Origin: Sclerotiophoma versabilis
Taxonomy: Eukaryota; Ascomycota; Dothideomycetes; Pleosporales; Didymellaceae
Reading direction: 5' to 3'
Length of the DNA: 64,000 nt
Assembly (NCBI GenBank): GCA_012274445.1
Contig: JAAROD010000015.1
Location: 1,364,001-1,428,000 of the forward strand
The position numbers and the translations under genes were made by a program. Shown piece by piece: positions 55,483 through 64,000 of the stretch. Positions within the stretch are counted from its first letter, which is position 1. Each line of letters starts with the position of its first letter. The notes under the pieces are model-generated. The model did not search any database. It worked only from the letters and a program-made list of their open reading frames with translations, and was not told the DNA's origin.

Positions 55483-57186
55483 ATGTCTTGGCCAACTGCT
55501 AGGTCGGTAGCTATTATTGGTGCTGGGGCCGCGGGTGCGTGCCGTGATCACACATCGCCGTGAGGAATTCGTCTCACAACCTTCCAGGTGCCGCTGCAGC
55601 TGCAGCATTCGACGCAGAGGACGCTTTTGATATTATTCAAGTCTTTGAGCGTCGGGAAACACCAGGAGGAACATGGTATGGTGCTTCCAAATGATTGTTC
55701 GGCTCAATGTTGATCGAGGTACAGGATATACGATCCGGACCCAGCACCACCGAGTCGACTTTACCCTGGAAAGATTCCCCCAGACATCGATCCTCCGCTG
55801 AGGATACCTCAAAGTCTCCCAGCCGCTGTGGCGCCAACTGAACAGACGAGGTTCGATAGAACGCCCATCTATGAAGGCCTCACGTGAGTGGATGCACCGC
55901 ACGACTTGCGATATGAACAATGCAGCTAACGATACATAAGAACAAACGTTCCGGAGATCATCATGTCCTTGTCTGATAAGCGGTTCGCGTACGGACCGTT
56001 TGCACCGCATTGGGTGCCGAAGCAGTACATACAGGACTACTTCGCTGCGCACCGCACCGACCGGTTCTTGGTACTAAACACTACAGTTGAGGACGTCACC
56101 CGGCACAGCGATACATGGAAGCTGACTCTCCGACGCCACGACGTAGTGCAAAAAGTCGACGTCTGGTGGGAAGAACACTTCGATGCCGTCATCATTGCCA
56201 ATGGGCATTACTCGATCCCATATGTACACTACCTTATCTACTATCCCCCATTTAATACTAACACTCCGCCTCAGATACCACACGTCGACGGCCTCGACGA
56301 CTACATCCGTGCCTTCCCCGCGCGCGTCACGCACTCCAAGTTCTACCGCTCGCCAACTCACTACCCCAATCAGAAGATCCTCGTCATCGGCAATTCCGCC
56401 TCCGGCCACGACATCACTACGCAACTCGCCCAGTCCGGCTGTGTTGCGCTTCCAGTCTATCAATCCCGGCGCTCTCGCTCGCGCTGGGACAGCGACTCGC
56501 CGCCTCCAGGTGTAGCGTGGAAGCCAATCGTCACCTCCTACAGCGCATCATCAGGGACAGTCCATTTCGCCGACGGGAGCACACTGGAAGACGTAGACGC
56601 CGTGATATATTGCACAGGGTACACGCCGTCGTTTCCGTTCTGGAACAGTGGGGCTAACGGCGGGCCGTTATACGACTACACCGAGAGGAAGTTATGCTCC
56701 TTCTACCAGCATACCTTCTCGACCACGTACCCAGGGAGCCTGGGCATCATTGGACTCCCACGCGTGCTTACGTTCCGCTCGTTTGAGTATCAGGCTGTTG
56801 CGCTCGCGAGGCTATTCAGTGCGAGGGAAGCTGCATCTTTACCGAGTGAGGCGGAGATGCAAGAGTGGGAGAACGAGAGGGCGCAAAAGTGCAGAGAGGA
56901 GGGCAGGATGTTTCATACGATTCTCTGGGACAATGGCGAGACGATGGAGTGGTTTAGGTTCTTGTATGGATTGGCTGGGCTGCCGATGCTGGAGGGCAAG
57001 GGCAGATTTCCGCCTGTGCTGACGGATGAGCAGCGCTGGGCGTACGAGCATGTTAAGAAGTATCCTGAGCCGGGGAGGAGAGATGGGAAGTACGACGTTG
57101 GCGCGGACGGGTGGGTTGTTGTTGCCGGAGACAAGGCGAAGGTTGAGGAGAAGGAGAAGGAGAAGGATAGTGCGTGGTTCATTTAG
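55483..57186 (+). CDS. Flavin-containing monooxygenase (FAD/NADPH-dependent)
   Basis: Five exons, join(55483..55534, 55588..55675, 55725..55883, 55941..56223, 56275..57186), give 497 aa. FMOs oxygenate nucleophilic N or S atoms using FAD and NADPH. VAIIGAGAAGAAAAAAF is the FAD-binding GxGxxG. FERRETPGGTWIYDPDPAPP is the family's second block. AFPARVTHSKFYRSP matches the FMO identifying sequence, and ILVIGNSASGHD is the NADPH site. The C-terminal region has VIYCTGYTPSFPFW. Intron 4 (56224-56274, 51 bp) is a multiple of three without stops, so the frame stays open if it is retained. Its perfect TACTAAC branch point and the spliced product NGHYSIPYIPHVDGL argue for removal. Introns 1-3 are 53, 49 and 57 bp. 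It is followed by an SfnG-like gene. Confidence 0.9.
56256..56262 (+). other. TACTAAC branch point in the 3n intron of the FMO gene
   Basis: A perfect TACTAAC lies 12 bp before the acceptor CAG at 56272-56274, inside the stop-free 51-bp intron. It supports splicing of a segment that otherwise reads as coding. Confidence 0.75.
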
Positions 57187-57763
57187 TTCATCCAAGACAA
57201 ACCAGCAACACTTGCAAGCTCATCACCGTCATGAGTCTTAGCCTAAATCCCTCCATCACCAAGCGTCAAGCTCGGTCTCAGTAGTATGCGGAGGCCACGC
57301 ACGGGGGGGTTGGATTCGCTATTCACTCCCTCGATGGTGCAATTAGCCGAGTACCCCCGACCTGTCTAAACACGAAGGAAGCCATCCATCCGACAGACAC
57401 GTAAGGATAGCTTGATGAGCTACACATGTAGATCCTAACAACTTGCGCAGTTTCACATTTCCGTCGACCCCGCATGTCAAATGTTGTGGTGCAGCACGCA
57501 ATTTGTCCCGCATATGTCGCTCGCCATATGCCGCACATGTCGCAACGCGGCACTATTGTCACTTGTGCAAGCGCTTGTGCAATCGCTCACCATCAGGGTA
57601 CGGAAAGCCTCCGAGGGGTATTACTTGGGAATAAAGCGGTAGTTTGCTGTTGGTATATAGCTAGGAACAAGTATAAGACGTGACTATTGCAAGACAGCGC
57701 ATAAGTTGTGCCTCGACTACAAACTAAACCAGACTCCGCAATCTTGAAATTTCGGAATTGGAA
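57187..57763. other. Intergenic region between FMO and SfnG-like genes
   Basis: 577 bp, contains a G7 run near 57304. No gene seen; must include the SfnG-like gene's promoter. Confidence 0.5.
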
Positions 57764-59029
57764 ATGGCAGAATCAAACGCTGCAAATGGTTACACGCCGC
57801 CCACACCTCACGAGCTGAATCAAGATCCAGATCGCGTCTTGTTCGCGTACGTTTCCTTCCCCTCCCCGTCTCAACTCTTCTCACAGCCCCCCTAACTGTC
57901 CTCCAGCTACTGGGTCCCCAATGTCTCCGGCGGTCTCGTAATATCCAAGATCCCGCAACGCACCGGCTGGGATCTAAAGTCCAATGCGCGCTACGCACAA
58001 ACCGCCGAGAGAGTCGGCTTCGAGTACGCGCTGACACAGATCCGCTTCACTGCGAGCTACGGCGCGGCCAACCAGCATGAATCCGTGACCTTCTCGCAAG
58101 CCCTACTGCACCAGACCGAGCGCCTGAAGCTGATTGCGGCCATCCTGCCCGGGCCCTGGAATCCGACTATTGCGGCGAAGCAGATCGCGTCTATTGATCA
58201 TTACACCAACGGCCGCATCGCCGTTAATATAGTAAGTGGCTGGTTCAAGGGCGAATTCACCGCCGTGGGGCAGTGGTGGCTCGAGCATTCGGAGCGGTAT
58301 AGGCGCAGCCGCGAGTTCATCGAGGCGCTCAAGGGGATTTGGACGGCGGGCGCTGAGGGCTTTACGTATGCTGGCGACTTCTACCAGTTCCGCGGGTACA
58401 AGATGAGTCCGCAGCCGCTTAGTTGGGCGGGCCGAGCGCATCCGGAGATCTTCCAGGGTGGGAACAGCGACGATGCACGCGACAACGGGGCCGAGGTTAG
58501 TGACTGGTATTTCATGAACGGGAATGATCTGGAAGGGTTCAGGAACCAGATTCTGGATGTTAAAGAGCGGGCCCGAAAGGTCGGGCGCGAGCAACATGTC
58601 AGGTTTGCGGTTAATTCATTTGTCATCCTGAGGGATTCGGAGGAGGAGGCTGTTCAGGTGCTGAAGGAGATCCAAGGTAAGGCTGATACGGAGGCAGTTG
58701 AGGCCTTCCGTGATGCGGTGCAGCAGGCGGGTGCTAGTACGGGGAACAAGAAGGGAATGTGGGCGGACTCCAAGGTGGAAGATTTGGTGCAGTACAACGA
58801 TGGTTTCAAGACAAAGTTGATTGGAACGAAGGAGCAGATTGCCGATCGCATTCTGTTGCTGAAAAGTCTGGGTGTCAATCTGGTATTGACTGCGTTTCTG
58901 CATTACGAAGATGATATTGAGGCGTATGGACGAGAAGTGCTACCGCTGGTAAGGAAGTTGGAGGCCGAAGGCCGAGGCAAGGACGCTGAGGACGAGATTA
59001 GGAGGACTGGTGATATTTACAGAAAGTAG
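57764..59029 (+). CDS. FMNH2-dependent dimethyl sulfone monooxygenase (SfnG-like), luciferase-fold
   Basis: Two exons, join(57764..57846, 57907..59029), give 401 aa. The fold is a bacterial-luciferase-type TIM barrel. SfnG converts dimethyl sulfone to methanesulfinate using reduced FMN and oxygen. AYWVPNVSGGLVISKIPQRTGWD and AERVGFEYALTQIRFTASYGA form the N-terminal barrel. ILPGPWNPTIAAKQIASIDH, GRIAVNIVSGWFKGEF and HPEIFQGGNSDDARDNGAEVSDWYFMNG are strongly SfnG-like. The 60-bp intron (GTACGT...CTAAC...TCCAG) splits the Ala codon of LFAYWVP. It needs reduced FMN from a reductase; the adjacent FMO does not supply it. A flavin-reductase-domain gene exists at 6.3 kb, but a partnership is speculative. 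Confidence 0.9.
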
Positions 59030-59759
59030 ATTGTCGTAATGGGTATTGTGATAAGGTGTGGTGTTGAGATGCACCGGTCCTCATCACGAGTCCAGCCAAC
59101 TCTCGACTCTTCCTCTTGAGTAGTGATTCGTGACTTGCGGCATCAGGGCATCGTTGATAGCGTCAAGGCTTTGCGGTTGCTGTTCGGACGCCTTGCCTTT
59201 GTTCGCTGGTAGCTTCTGCTCGGCACCTCTTGAGCCTGCCCACATGTTCCCAGCTGGAGCTGAAGCCGCGGATGGCCACCTTTCCTTCACGATGCGGCCA
59301 CAGCTAAACAGCGGGCCACACATGGTGTGCGGGTTCCGCCGGATGGTAAGATAAGTGAAGTTGAGTTTTCAATGCTGTAAGTCTTGTTGTACGTAGAACA
59401 CATACAAGGTCAGCAAGAGAAAGAAGAGGTTTTGGGGTGTAGGAGATACGGCGGTGCGGCGCCAATGGCTGGTCGACTATCCCGAGCTTCACGATGCTGA
59501 TTAAGAAGCGAAGAAGCGAGGTATGACGTCTGACTACAAAGATGGAAACTTCCATATACTTCGAGCTTGGAAGACAGCGTAGATTGGGTCGAGGATGCTG
59601 TTCTATCTCATCATCTCGCTCAACGACATTTGTTTCCCACAATTCAAGTTGCACCGCGTGTTGCATCTTGCCAAGACCAAAGCTTAGCTTCGTGCTGCTT
59701 GGTGAAGTTACCAACCACAACCACCAACACATCCACCGCCCATCACCAACACAAACACA
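59030..59759. other. Intergenic region
   Basis: Between the SfnG-like gene and PAM17. Small frames only. The last 50 bp are a CA-rich leader (CACCAACACAAACACA) before PAM17. Confidence 0.5.
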
Positions 59760-60528
59760 ATGCTTGCAAGAAGCGCCCTATGCCCTGCGCGGGCATTTGC
59801 CAACCGGTACCCCCCTGCGATTCTCGCGCCATGCTCGACCGCCGCCGCTTCCTTCTCCACATGCACACGACCTACCAAGCTCCAGCAGCAGTCGCAAACA
59901 CCTTTCTTCACACAACAACGCGCCTTTCCCAGCAGGCTTGCGGCCCGAAATGCGTCCACCACACCGTCGTCATCTAGCGCCCAGCCCGCCGCCGGCACAT
60001 CTGCACTCACATGGAACGACTTCTTTGCGCTGCGCCGAACGCGTCGGAGGATTGGCCAGGCCTGCTCGGGTGCCAGCGCCATTGGAGTGACGTACTACGG
60101 CCTAACCTTCATGATCAACAACGGCTACGACGCCGTTCTGTCGGAGCAGCTGGGCGGGTTTGACCCCATGATGCTGATGGGGCTGAGCACCTTGGGCATG
60201 CTGGCAGCTGGCTGGCTGATTGGGCCCATCTTCGGCAACCAGGTCTTCAACCTCGCATACCGGGGCGTTCTGACTGAGTTCACAAGGGTACGTGGTTGGA
60301 ATGAAGGACGAGACACCCAGGCACTGACAATATATTGCACAGAAAGACTCGGCCTTCTTCAACCGCATTAAGCGTCATCGCGTCGATCCCTCCGTCTCCT
60401 CGCTGGCAAACCCCCCGCCAGACTACTACGGCGAGAAGATCGGCAGCGTCGCCGGCTACAGGCGGTGGCTGAAGGACCAGCGCGCCTTCAACCTGAAGAC
60501 CGGACGCCACCAGCGCGGCCAGATGTAG
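59760..60528 (+). CDS. PAM17: Presequence translocase-associated motor subunit PAM17
   Basis: Two exons, join(59760..60287, 60343..60528), give 237 aa. PAM17 is a mitochondrial inner-membrane protein that helps assemble the import motor of the TIM23 complex. The N-terminus is an Ala/Arg-rich presequence ending around ARNASTTPSSSSA. The core LTWNDFFALRRTRRRIGQAC is followed by two membrane segments (SGASAIGVTYYGLTFMI and LMGLSTLGMLAAGWLIGPIFG). The C-terminal matrix part is KDSAFFNRIKRHRVDPS and DYYGEKIGSVAGYRRWLKDQ, highly typical of the family. The 55-bp intron (GTACGT...CTGAC...GCACAG) is phase 0 and links EFTR to KDSAFF. Confidence 0.95.
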
Positions 60529-61147
60529 CGAAGCAGAGTAGCGAAGCAGACGGAGTGAAGCAGAGTAGTGGAAACCAGGCCCGAACGCCCTTATCTCCTA
60601 TCTGCACCCAAGCAGCATTGTCCCAGCATGTTATGTCATGTCATGTCATGTCATGTCGCCAGCAAAAGACAGCACGGCGCGTACGCCCGCAATTCTTTCC
60701 CTTTTCTATTTTCTTCTTTGTTGATAAACATACTCGCCTCGAGTCTGGAATGGCAAGCTTCTGTACTTGTACTCTGTATTTGTCAACCCTCATCTCCCCT
60801 CCACGGGGTTGCTCCATGGTGCACGACTCCCTCTGTGATCATCTCGCCGGCGGCTTCTGTAGGACCGTGTGATCCTAACGAGCACCATGTTGTGAACGAG
60901 CAGTTTCCAGTTTCGAGTCTGGTCGGCAGTGTGTCGCACAGCACGTAACAACGACTGATGCGTGATGTGGAAACGTGTACGGCATGGGCCCTTGGGCTAG
61001 CGACGCAGGAGATTCCGGGCCGCCTCTACACCACACCATCAGTCCCCAGTACATTGAAACAGCACAGTGATGTATCAAAGCAAGCAACTCTGTTACGCTA
61101 GGCAGACTACTTCTAACTGGACTTCCATACATGACAAATGACAAATA
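60529..61147. other. Convergent intergenic region with ATGTC repeats
   Basis: 3' flanks of PAM17 (+) and the basic low-complexity protein gene (-). Apart from the ATGTC array at 60633-60657 and an imperfect AGCGAAGCAGAG repeat right after PAM17, nothing recognised. Confidence 0.55.
60633..60657. repeat. ATGTC pentamer array, five copies
   Basis: Five perfect tandem copies of ATGTC, seen directly, in the 3' flank of PAM17. Confidence 0.9.
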
Positions 61148-62464
61148 TCAATGCTTCTTCCTGCTCTTCCCGCTCTTTCTTCTCCTCTCCTCCTTCCCGC
61201 CGCCGCTACCAGACGCATGCTTTGCGCCGCTTTTTACCGTCTTCCCGCTCTCGGTCTGCGCATCCATGTCACCCATTCCAACATCCTCGTCAAGAGCAGC
61301 GGATACCCTCTCATCCCTCAAGCTCGCCGCCTGAGGACTAAAGCTCTGATCCAAGTAATCAGCCTGTTGACGCGGCGGCGGCACAGGGACACGGCGCGGC
61401 ATGGCGGTGTAGCTGCTCTCGGCACTGGAGACTCTCCTCGTGTATTTGATTTTGGGTGAGGACTGTGTGGAGGATGAGGGGCTGAAGTTATGATACCGGT
61501 AAGGTTCTACAGGCGTAGTCTTAATTCTCGAAGACGCCTTTCCGGACGTCTTGGAAGAGGGCCGGGTGTTGATGCCCAGGCCGCTGTAGCCGGTCGCCAA
61601 GTCCTGCGGCGAGTGGTGCGTCTCCTCCAAGGGAGTTGAGGGGCGGTATAGGTGTGGTGAGATTGGGAGAGCGCCGGGAAAGGCTCCGGGCATATCTCTA
61701 AGAGCACGACGCGCAGGCACTGGAGGCTCTTCGCTGTTTGACACTGTCCGAGAAGTAGGTTGAGGCGGCGTCGTCGGATCACGAGCCAGATTGCCCTGAT
61801 AGGCATTGATGGGTGTATAAATTGACTGTCCATCTGGGCCAGGTATCATGAAGCCGGGCGGAGGGGCGCTCGATTCGTTCAAGGGAGCGTGTTTGCGGCT
61901 GCTGGGCTTTTCTTTTTTGGGCTTCGATGCAAACAGAGATGACCTCTGCTGTTCTTTCTTACTTCGCGAACTGCTCGAGCCCTTCTTGCTGGTTGTGCTG
62001 GCATTTGCTACACTCACAGCATCGTTCAGAGGTGAGGATCGAGGGCTCCGGGGCGGACGCACTGCAGGCGCCCTTGTGCCGTGAAGCTTCGACTGGTATG
62101 CGTCAAGCTCTTCGGGAGTCAGTTGCACATCGGGGATATCTGCCGCTCTTGCTAGTCGGATCTTGTCGAGAACGCGTTGAAAGAGCACTTCTTCGTATTC
62201 AGCTGCAGACATGGGTTCTCCAGAATCGTCGTAGTAGCCTTCGTCCTCCTGGTAGCCACGGTCGTTCCTAATAGGCGCGCCACCGAGCGCCGCAGTCCTT
62301 CGTTCCCATGCTCGTATATCCATATCGTTGAAGTATAAATCGTCCTTATTCAGAAGTTGCTTGCCATTGGAAGCTTGCTGGTATCCATGTTCTACATTAA
62401 TGCCAGTCATTTCAGTATCACTGCCCACATCCTGAAATCTATGCACGTCGTCCCCATCCTCCAT
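61148..62464 (-). CDS. Basic low-complexity protein of unknown function, tandem with PRA1
   Basis: Single exon, 438 aa from ATG 62464. No domain recognised. The N-terminus is ordered-looking and acidic: DLYFNDMDIRAWERRTAALGG, then YEEVLFQRVLDKIRLARAADIPDVQLTPEELDAYQ, a likely conserved helical segment. The rest is disordered and Ser/Pro/Lys-rich (KKGSSSSRSKKEQQRSS, PPPGFMIPGPDGQSIYTPIN, RRVPVPPPRQQADYLDQSF) and ends with a very basic tail (EERRRKSGKSRKKH). The start lies only 69 bp after the PRA1 stop on the same strand, so the promoter must be very short or overlap PRA1. The frame is open further upstream into the PRA1 3' end, without another ATG nearby; an upstream spliced exon is possible. 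Confidence 0.65.
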   Translation of the reverse strand: MEDGDDVHRFQDVGSDTEMTGINVEHGYQQASNGKQLLNKDDLYFNDMDIRAWERRTAALGGAPIRNDRGYQEDEGYYDDSGEPMSAAEYEEVLFQRVLDKIRLARAADIPDVQLTPEELDAYQSKLHGTRAPAVRPPRSPRSSPLNDAVSVANASTTSKKGSSSSRSKKEQQRSSLFASKPKKEKPSSRKHAPLNESSAPPPGFMIPGPDGQSIYTPINAYQGNLARDPTTPPQPTSRTVSNSEEPPVPARRALRDMPGAFPGALPISPHLYRPSTPLEETHHSPQDLATGYSGLGINTRPSSKTSGKASSRIKTTPVEPYRYHNFSPSSSTQSSPKIKYTRRVSSAESSYTAMPRRVPVPPPRQQADYLDQSFSPQAASLRDERVSAALDEDVGMGDMDAQTESGKTVKSGAKHASGSGGGKEERRRKSGKSRKKH

Positions 62465-62532
62465 GTATCTCCCCACACGCCCTGATGGTCTTCCCCATGG
62501 GGGCGCAGCATGAGGAGTTCGCGGCCGACCGT

Positions 62533-63165
62533 CTAGACCGCCTCCTCGGAAAAAGCTGACTCGATGGGCTTGTCGAGGAATGCAGCGTGACCGATGATGG
62601 TGACACCGGAAGCACCAATAAGCCAGAGAACAGCAGTGAAAGGAGAAGACCACAGTCCAAGAGGGATGGCAATGATGGCAAGCGTGGTGTAGAGCTGCGA
62701 GGTGGTTGCGCGCCAGGAGCCGATCTGGAGATCGTTGCCTTCGAGCTTACCGATGCCGTACATGCCGCCGATGACGAAGATGATGACAAAGAGCAGCAGC
62801 AAGTGGGTGAGCAGGCTGTAGATGCTAAGCATAGCGAAGACGGCAGCGTAGTTGCTGGAGAAGTAGCCCAGGTTGTAGTTGACGCGGCTCTGGGCCTCGC
62901 CGAAGTTGGCGGGCTTCGAGATGCGCTTGAGGTCGAGGAACTCGCTGATGGGGCGCAAGTTGGCGAAGCGCGACGAGACCGAGGTGGAGCGCAGGCCGTC
63001 GAAGCGTCCTTGGAGGTCCATGCGGGAGGTCAGGGCGGAGATGGGAATGTTGAAGCGCGACATGGTGGAGGCGAAAGGGTTGCTCGTCTGAGTGTGGTTG
63101 GGCTGAGGGGTGTCGGGGGTGATCAGTGTCTGGCGTTGTTCTTCGCGGTCTGCAGGGGAAGTCAT
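62533..63165 (-). CDS. PRA1 family protein (prenylated Rab acceptor)
   Basis: Single exon, 210 aa. PRA1/Yip3 proteins are small membrane proteins of the ER and Golgi that interact with prenylated Rab GTPases in vesicle traffic. After a polar N-terminus comes RPISEFLDLKRISKPANFGEAQSRVNYNLGYFSSNY, the family signature. Four hydrophobic segments follow in two hairpins (YAAVFAMLSIYSLLTHLLLLFVIIF; LYTTLAIIAIPLGLWSSPF; AVLWLIGASGVTIIGHAAF). The end is acidic (ESAFSEEAV). It is divergent from the DnaJ gene. Confidence 0.92.
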   Translation of the reverse strand: MTSPADREEQRQTLITPDTPQPNHTQTSNPFASTMSRFNIPISALTSRMDLQGRFDGLRSTSVSSRFANLRPISEFLDLKRISKPANFGEAQSRVNYNLGYFSSNYAAVFAMLSIYSLLTHLLLLFVIIFVIGGMYGIGKLEGNDLQIGSWRATTSQLYTTLAIIAIPLGLWSSPFTAVLWLIGASGVTIIGHAAFLDKPIESAFSEEAV

Positions 63166-63779
63166 TGTCAGCGGCCGTTGCGCGTGCCTGGATTGGATGG
63201 TATGATAGTGTTGGGAACGGGCAGATGTGGCCTTTGATGGAGGCAGAGGACGCAGTTTATCAAGGAAGTGGCTGCCTTACAGATACGACGGGTCTGACAC
63301 AAGACAGTGCTGGTGACGCGGCGGTGGAATGAGTGTGGGCGGAGTGAAGGGGTCTTCACCTAAGGAGTACGTGTCGCTGGGGGTTTAACTTTTGTTGGAC
63401 GCTGGCCGCGGACTCGCGGCGATCCAAAATAAGGGACCAATCCGCTGAGCCACAGTGTGCCCCCTACAGCTTCCTAGTCCGGCTCGCCTCACATGCCTGC
63501 GGGAAGGACAGCTGGTGGCATTTTCAGAGGCAGAGCAGAGCTGCGCAGCAGGCTTTGAATGCAAAACCTGAAGAAGAGGGGCAGTAGCGGTCTACACATA
63601 CGTCTCCAAGCCATAGCTGCACCTGTGCCCCGTTCTCGCTGCTCGCCCTGGCCCCAATCGGCCGTGGCAGCATCTCCAGCGGTTCACGGCGCTACCGACG
63701 CACAAGCCACTGCACTTTCCATTGCTTGTAAAGTTCGCGATCTGGCTTGAACTCGACTCGAACTCCACCAACACCAGCC
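63166..63779. promoter_or_regulatory. Divergent promoter region between PRA1 and DnaJ genes
   Basis: 614 bp between two divergent starts, presumably with both promoters. No TATA box or repeat was recognised. Confidence 0.4.
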
Positions 63780-64000
63780 ATGAGGTCTACCGCCGTGTTT
63801 GCCCTGCTGCTGGCCATTTTTGCGGCTTTTGCTGCTGCCTGGTCCAAAGAGGGTATGTACACCCTTCCACCGTAACCGTGTTCAATTGGTCCCTGGTGCA
63901 TCCTGCGCCATACACCTTCCCCACACCCGCGTGCAGCGCCTGCAAAGCTGCAGCTCAGCTAACATCGGACTGCATAGACCACGAGATCTTCCGTCTGCGC
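63780..64000 (+). CDS. ER DnaJ-domain (Hsp40) protein, 5' part only
   Basis: Partial: join(63780..63852, 63978..64000 and beyond the window). Exon 1 encodes a signal peptide (MRSTAVFALLLAIFAAFAAA) ending WSKE. The 125-bp intron (GTATGT...CATAG) splits an Asp codon and gives WSKEDHEIFRLR. In fungal ER J-proteins this sequence sits directly before the J-domain. The J-domain and its HPD motif lie outside the window, so the assignment is from the leader and the DHEIFRLR motif. Members assist the ER Hsp70 in folding or translocation. Confidence 0.75.

Noticed and set aside
56183..56515. Alternative frames inside the FMO gene
   Set aside because: Shadows; codon pattern and FMO motifs lie in the annotated frame.
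57323..57683. Short frames with Cys/His between FMO and SfnG-like genes
   Set aside because: Under 80 codons, no consistent motif, and found on both strands in several phases.

Overview
The window looks like chromosomal DNA of a filamentous ascomycete (Pezizomycotina). The gene content suggests Dothideomycetes, probably Pleosporales; this is inference from family resemblance. The evidence is many 46-70 bp GT...AG introns with CTNAC-type branch points, fungus-type genes (ATG22, MED14, MSH3, PAM17, bL31m, PRA1), secreted plant cell wall enzymes, and N-terminal domains of fungal STAND/NLR proteins. Twenty-eight protein genes or gene remnants could be modelled exon by exon. Most joins are backed by consensus splice sites, frame closure and conserved protein sequence across the junction.

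Layout. 1-15.8 kb is mainly housekeeping: a microbial-type PARG (-), mitochondrial asparaginyl-tRNA synthetase (+), mitochondrial ribosomal protein bL31m (-), a mitochondrial-looking flavin-reductase-domain protein (+), Mediator subunit MED14 (-) and ATG22 (+). 16-36 kb is looser and accessory-like. It holds a BTB gene with a nonsense codon, a small GRF zinc-finger protein, a RING protein with a frameshift in a G8 run, an HAD/SAK RNA-repair-like protein with an RGG tail, a large secreted cysteine-rich protein, a PL3 pectate lyase, an AT-rich interval, a free-standing fungal NLR N-terminal-domain protein beside a decayed second copy, a TLDc protein with an in-frame TGA, and a small secreted protein whose reading frame changes. 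36-64 kb is compact and intact: an SDR enzyme, a DUF7704-like membrane protein, a PL4 rhamnogalacturonan lyase, an HLTF/Rad5-like HIRAN-SNF2-RING ATPase, a GH3 beta-glucosidase with PA14, an AIG1/FAR-17a-like membrane protein with micro-exons, gamma-glutamyltransferase, MSH3, an FMO next to an SfnG-like FMNH2-dependent monooxygenase, PAM17, a basic low-complexity protein, PRA1, and the first exons of an ER DnaJ protein.

Functional themes. Mitochondrial translation and import (AsnRS, bL31m, PAM17), transcription and genome maintenance (MED14, MSH3, HLTF-like), plant cell wall attack (PL3, PL4, GH3), and possible sulfone/sulfide oxidation (FMO plus SfnG-like). No complete transposon, tRNA, rRNA or CRISPR array was recognised. 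The most unusual feature is the group of five interrupted reading frames between 16.8 and 35.9 kb. They could be real gene decay, unusual splicing, or base-level sequence errors, and resequencing or RNA reads would separate these.
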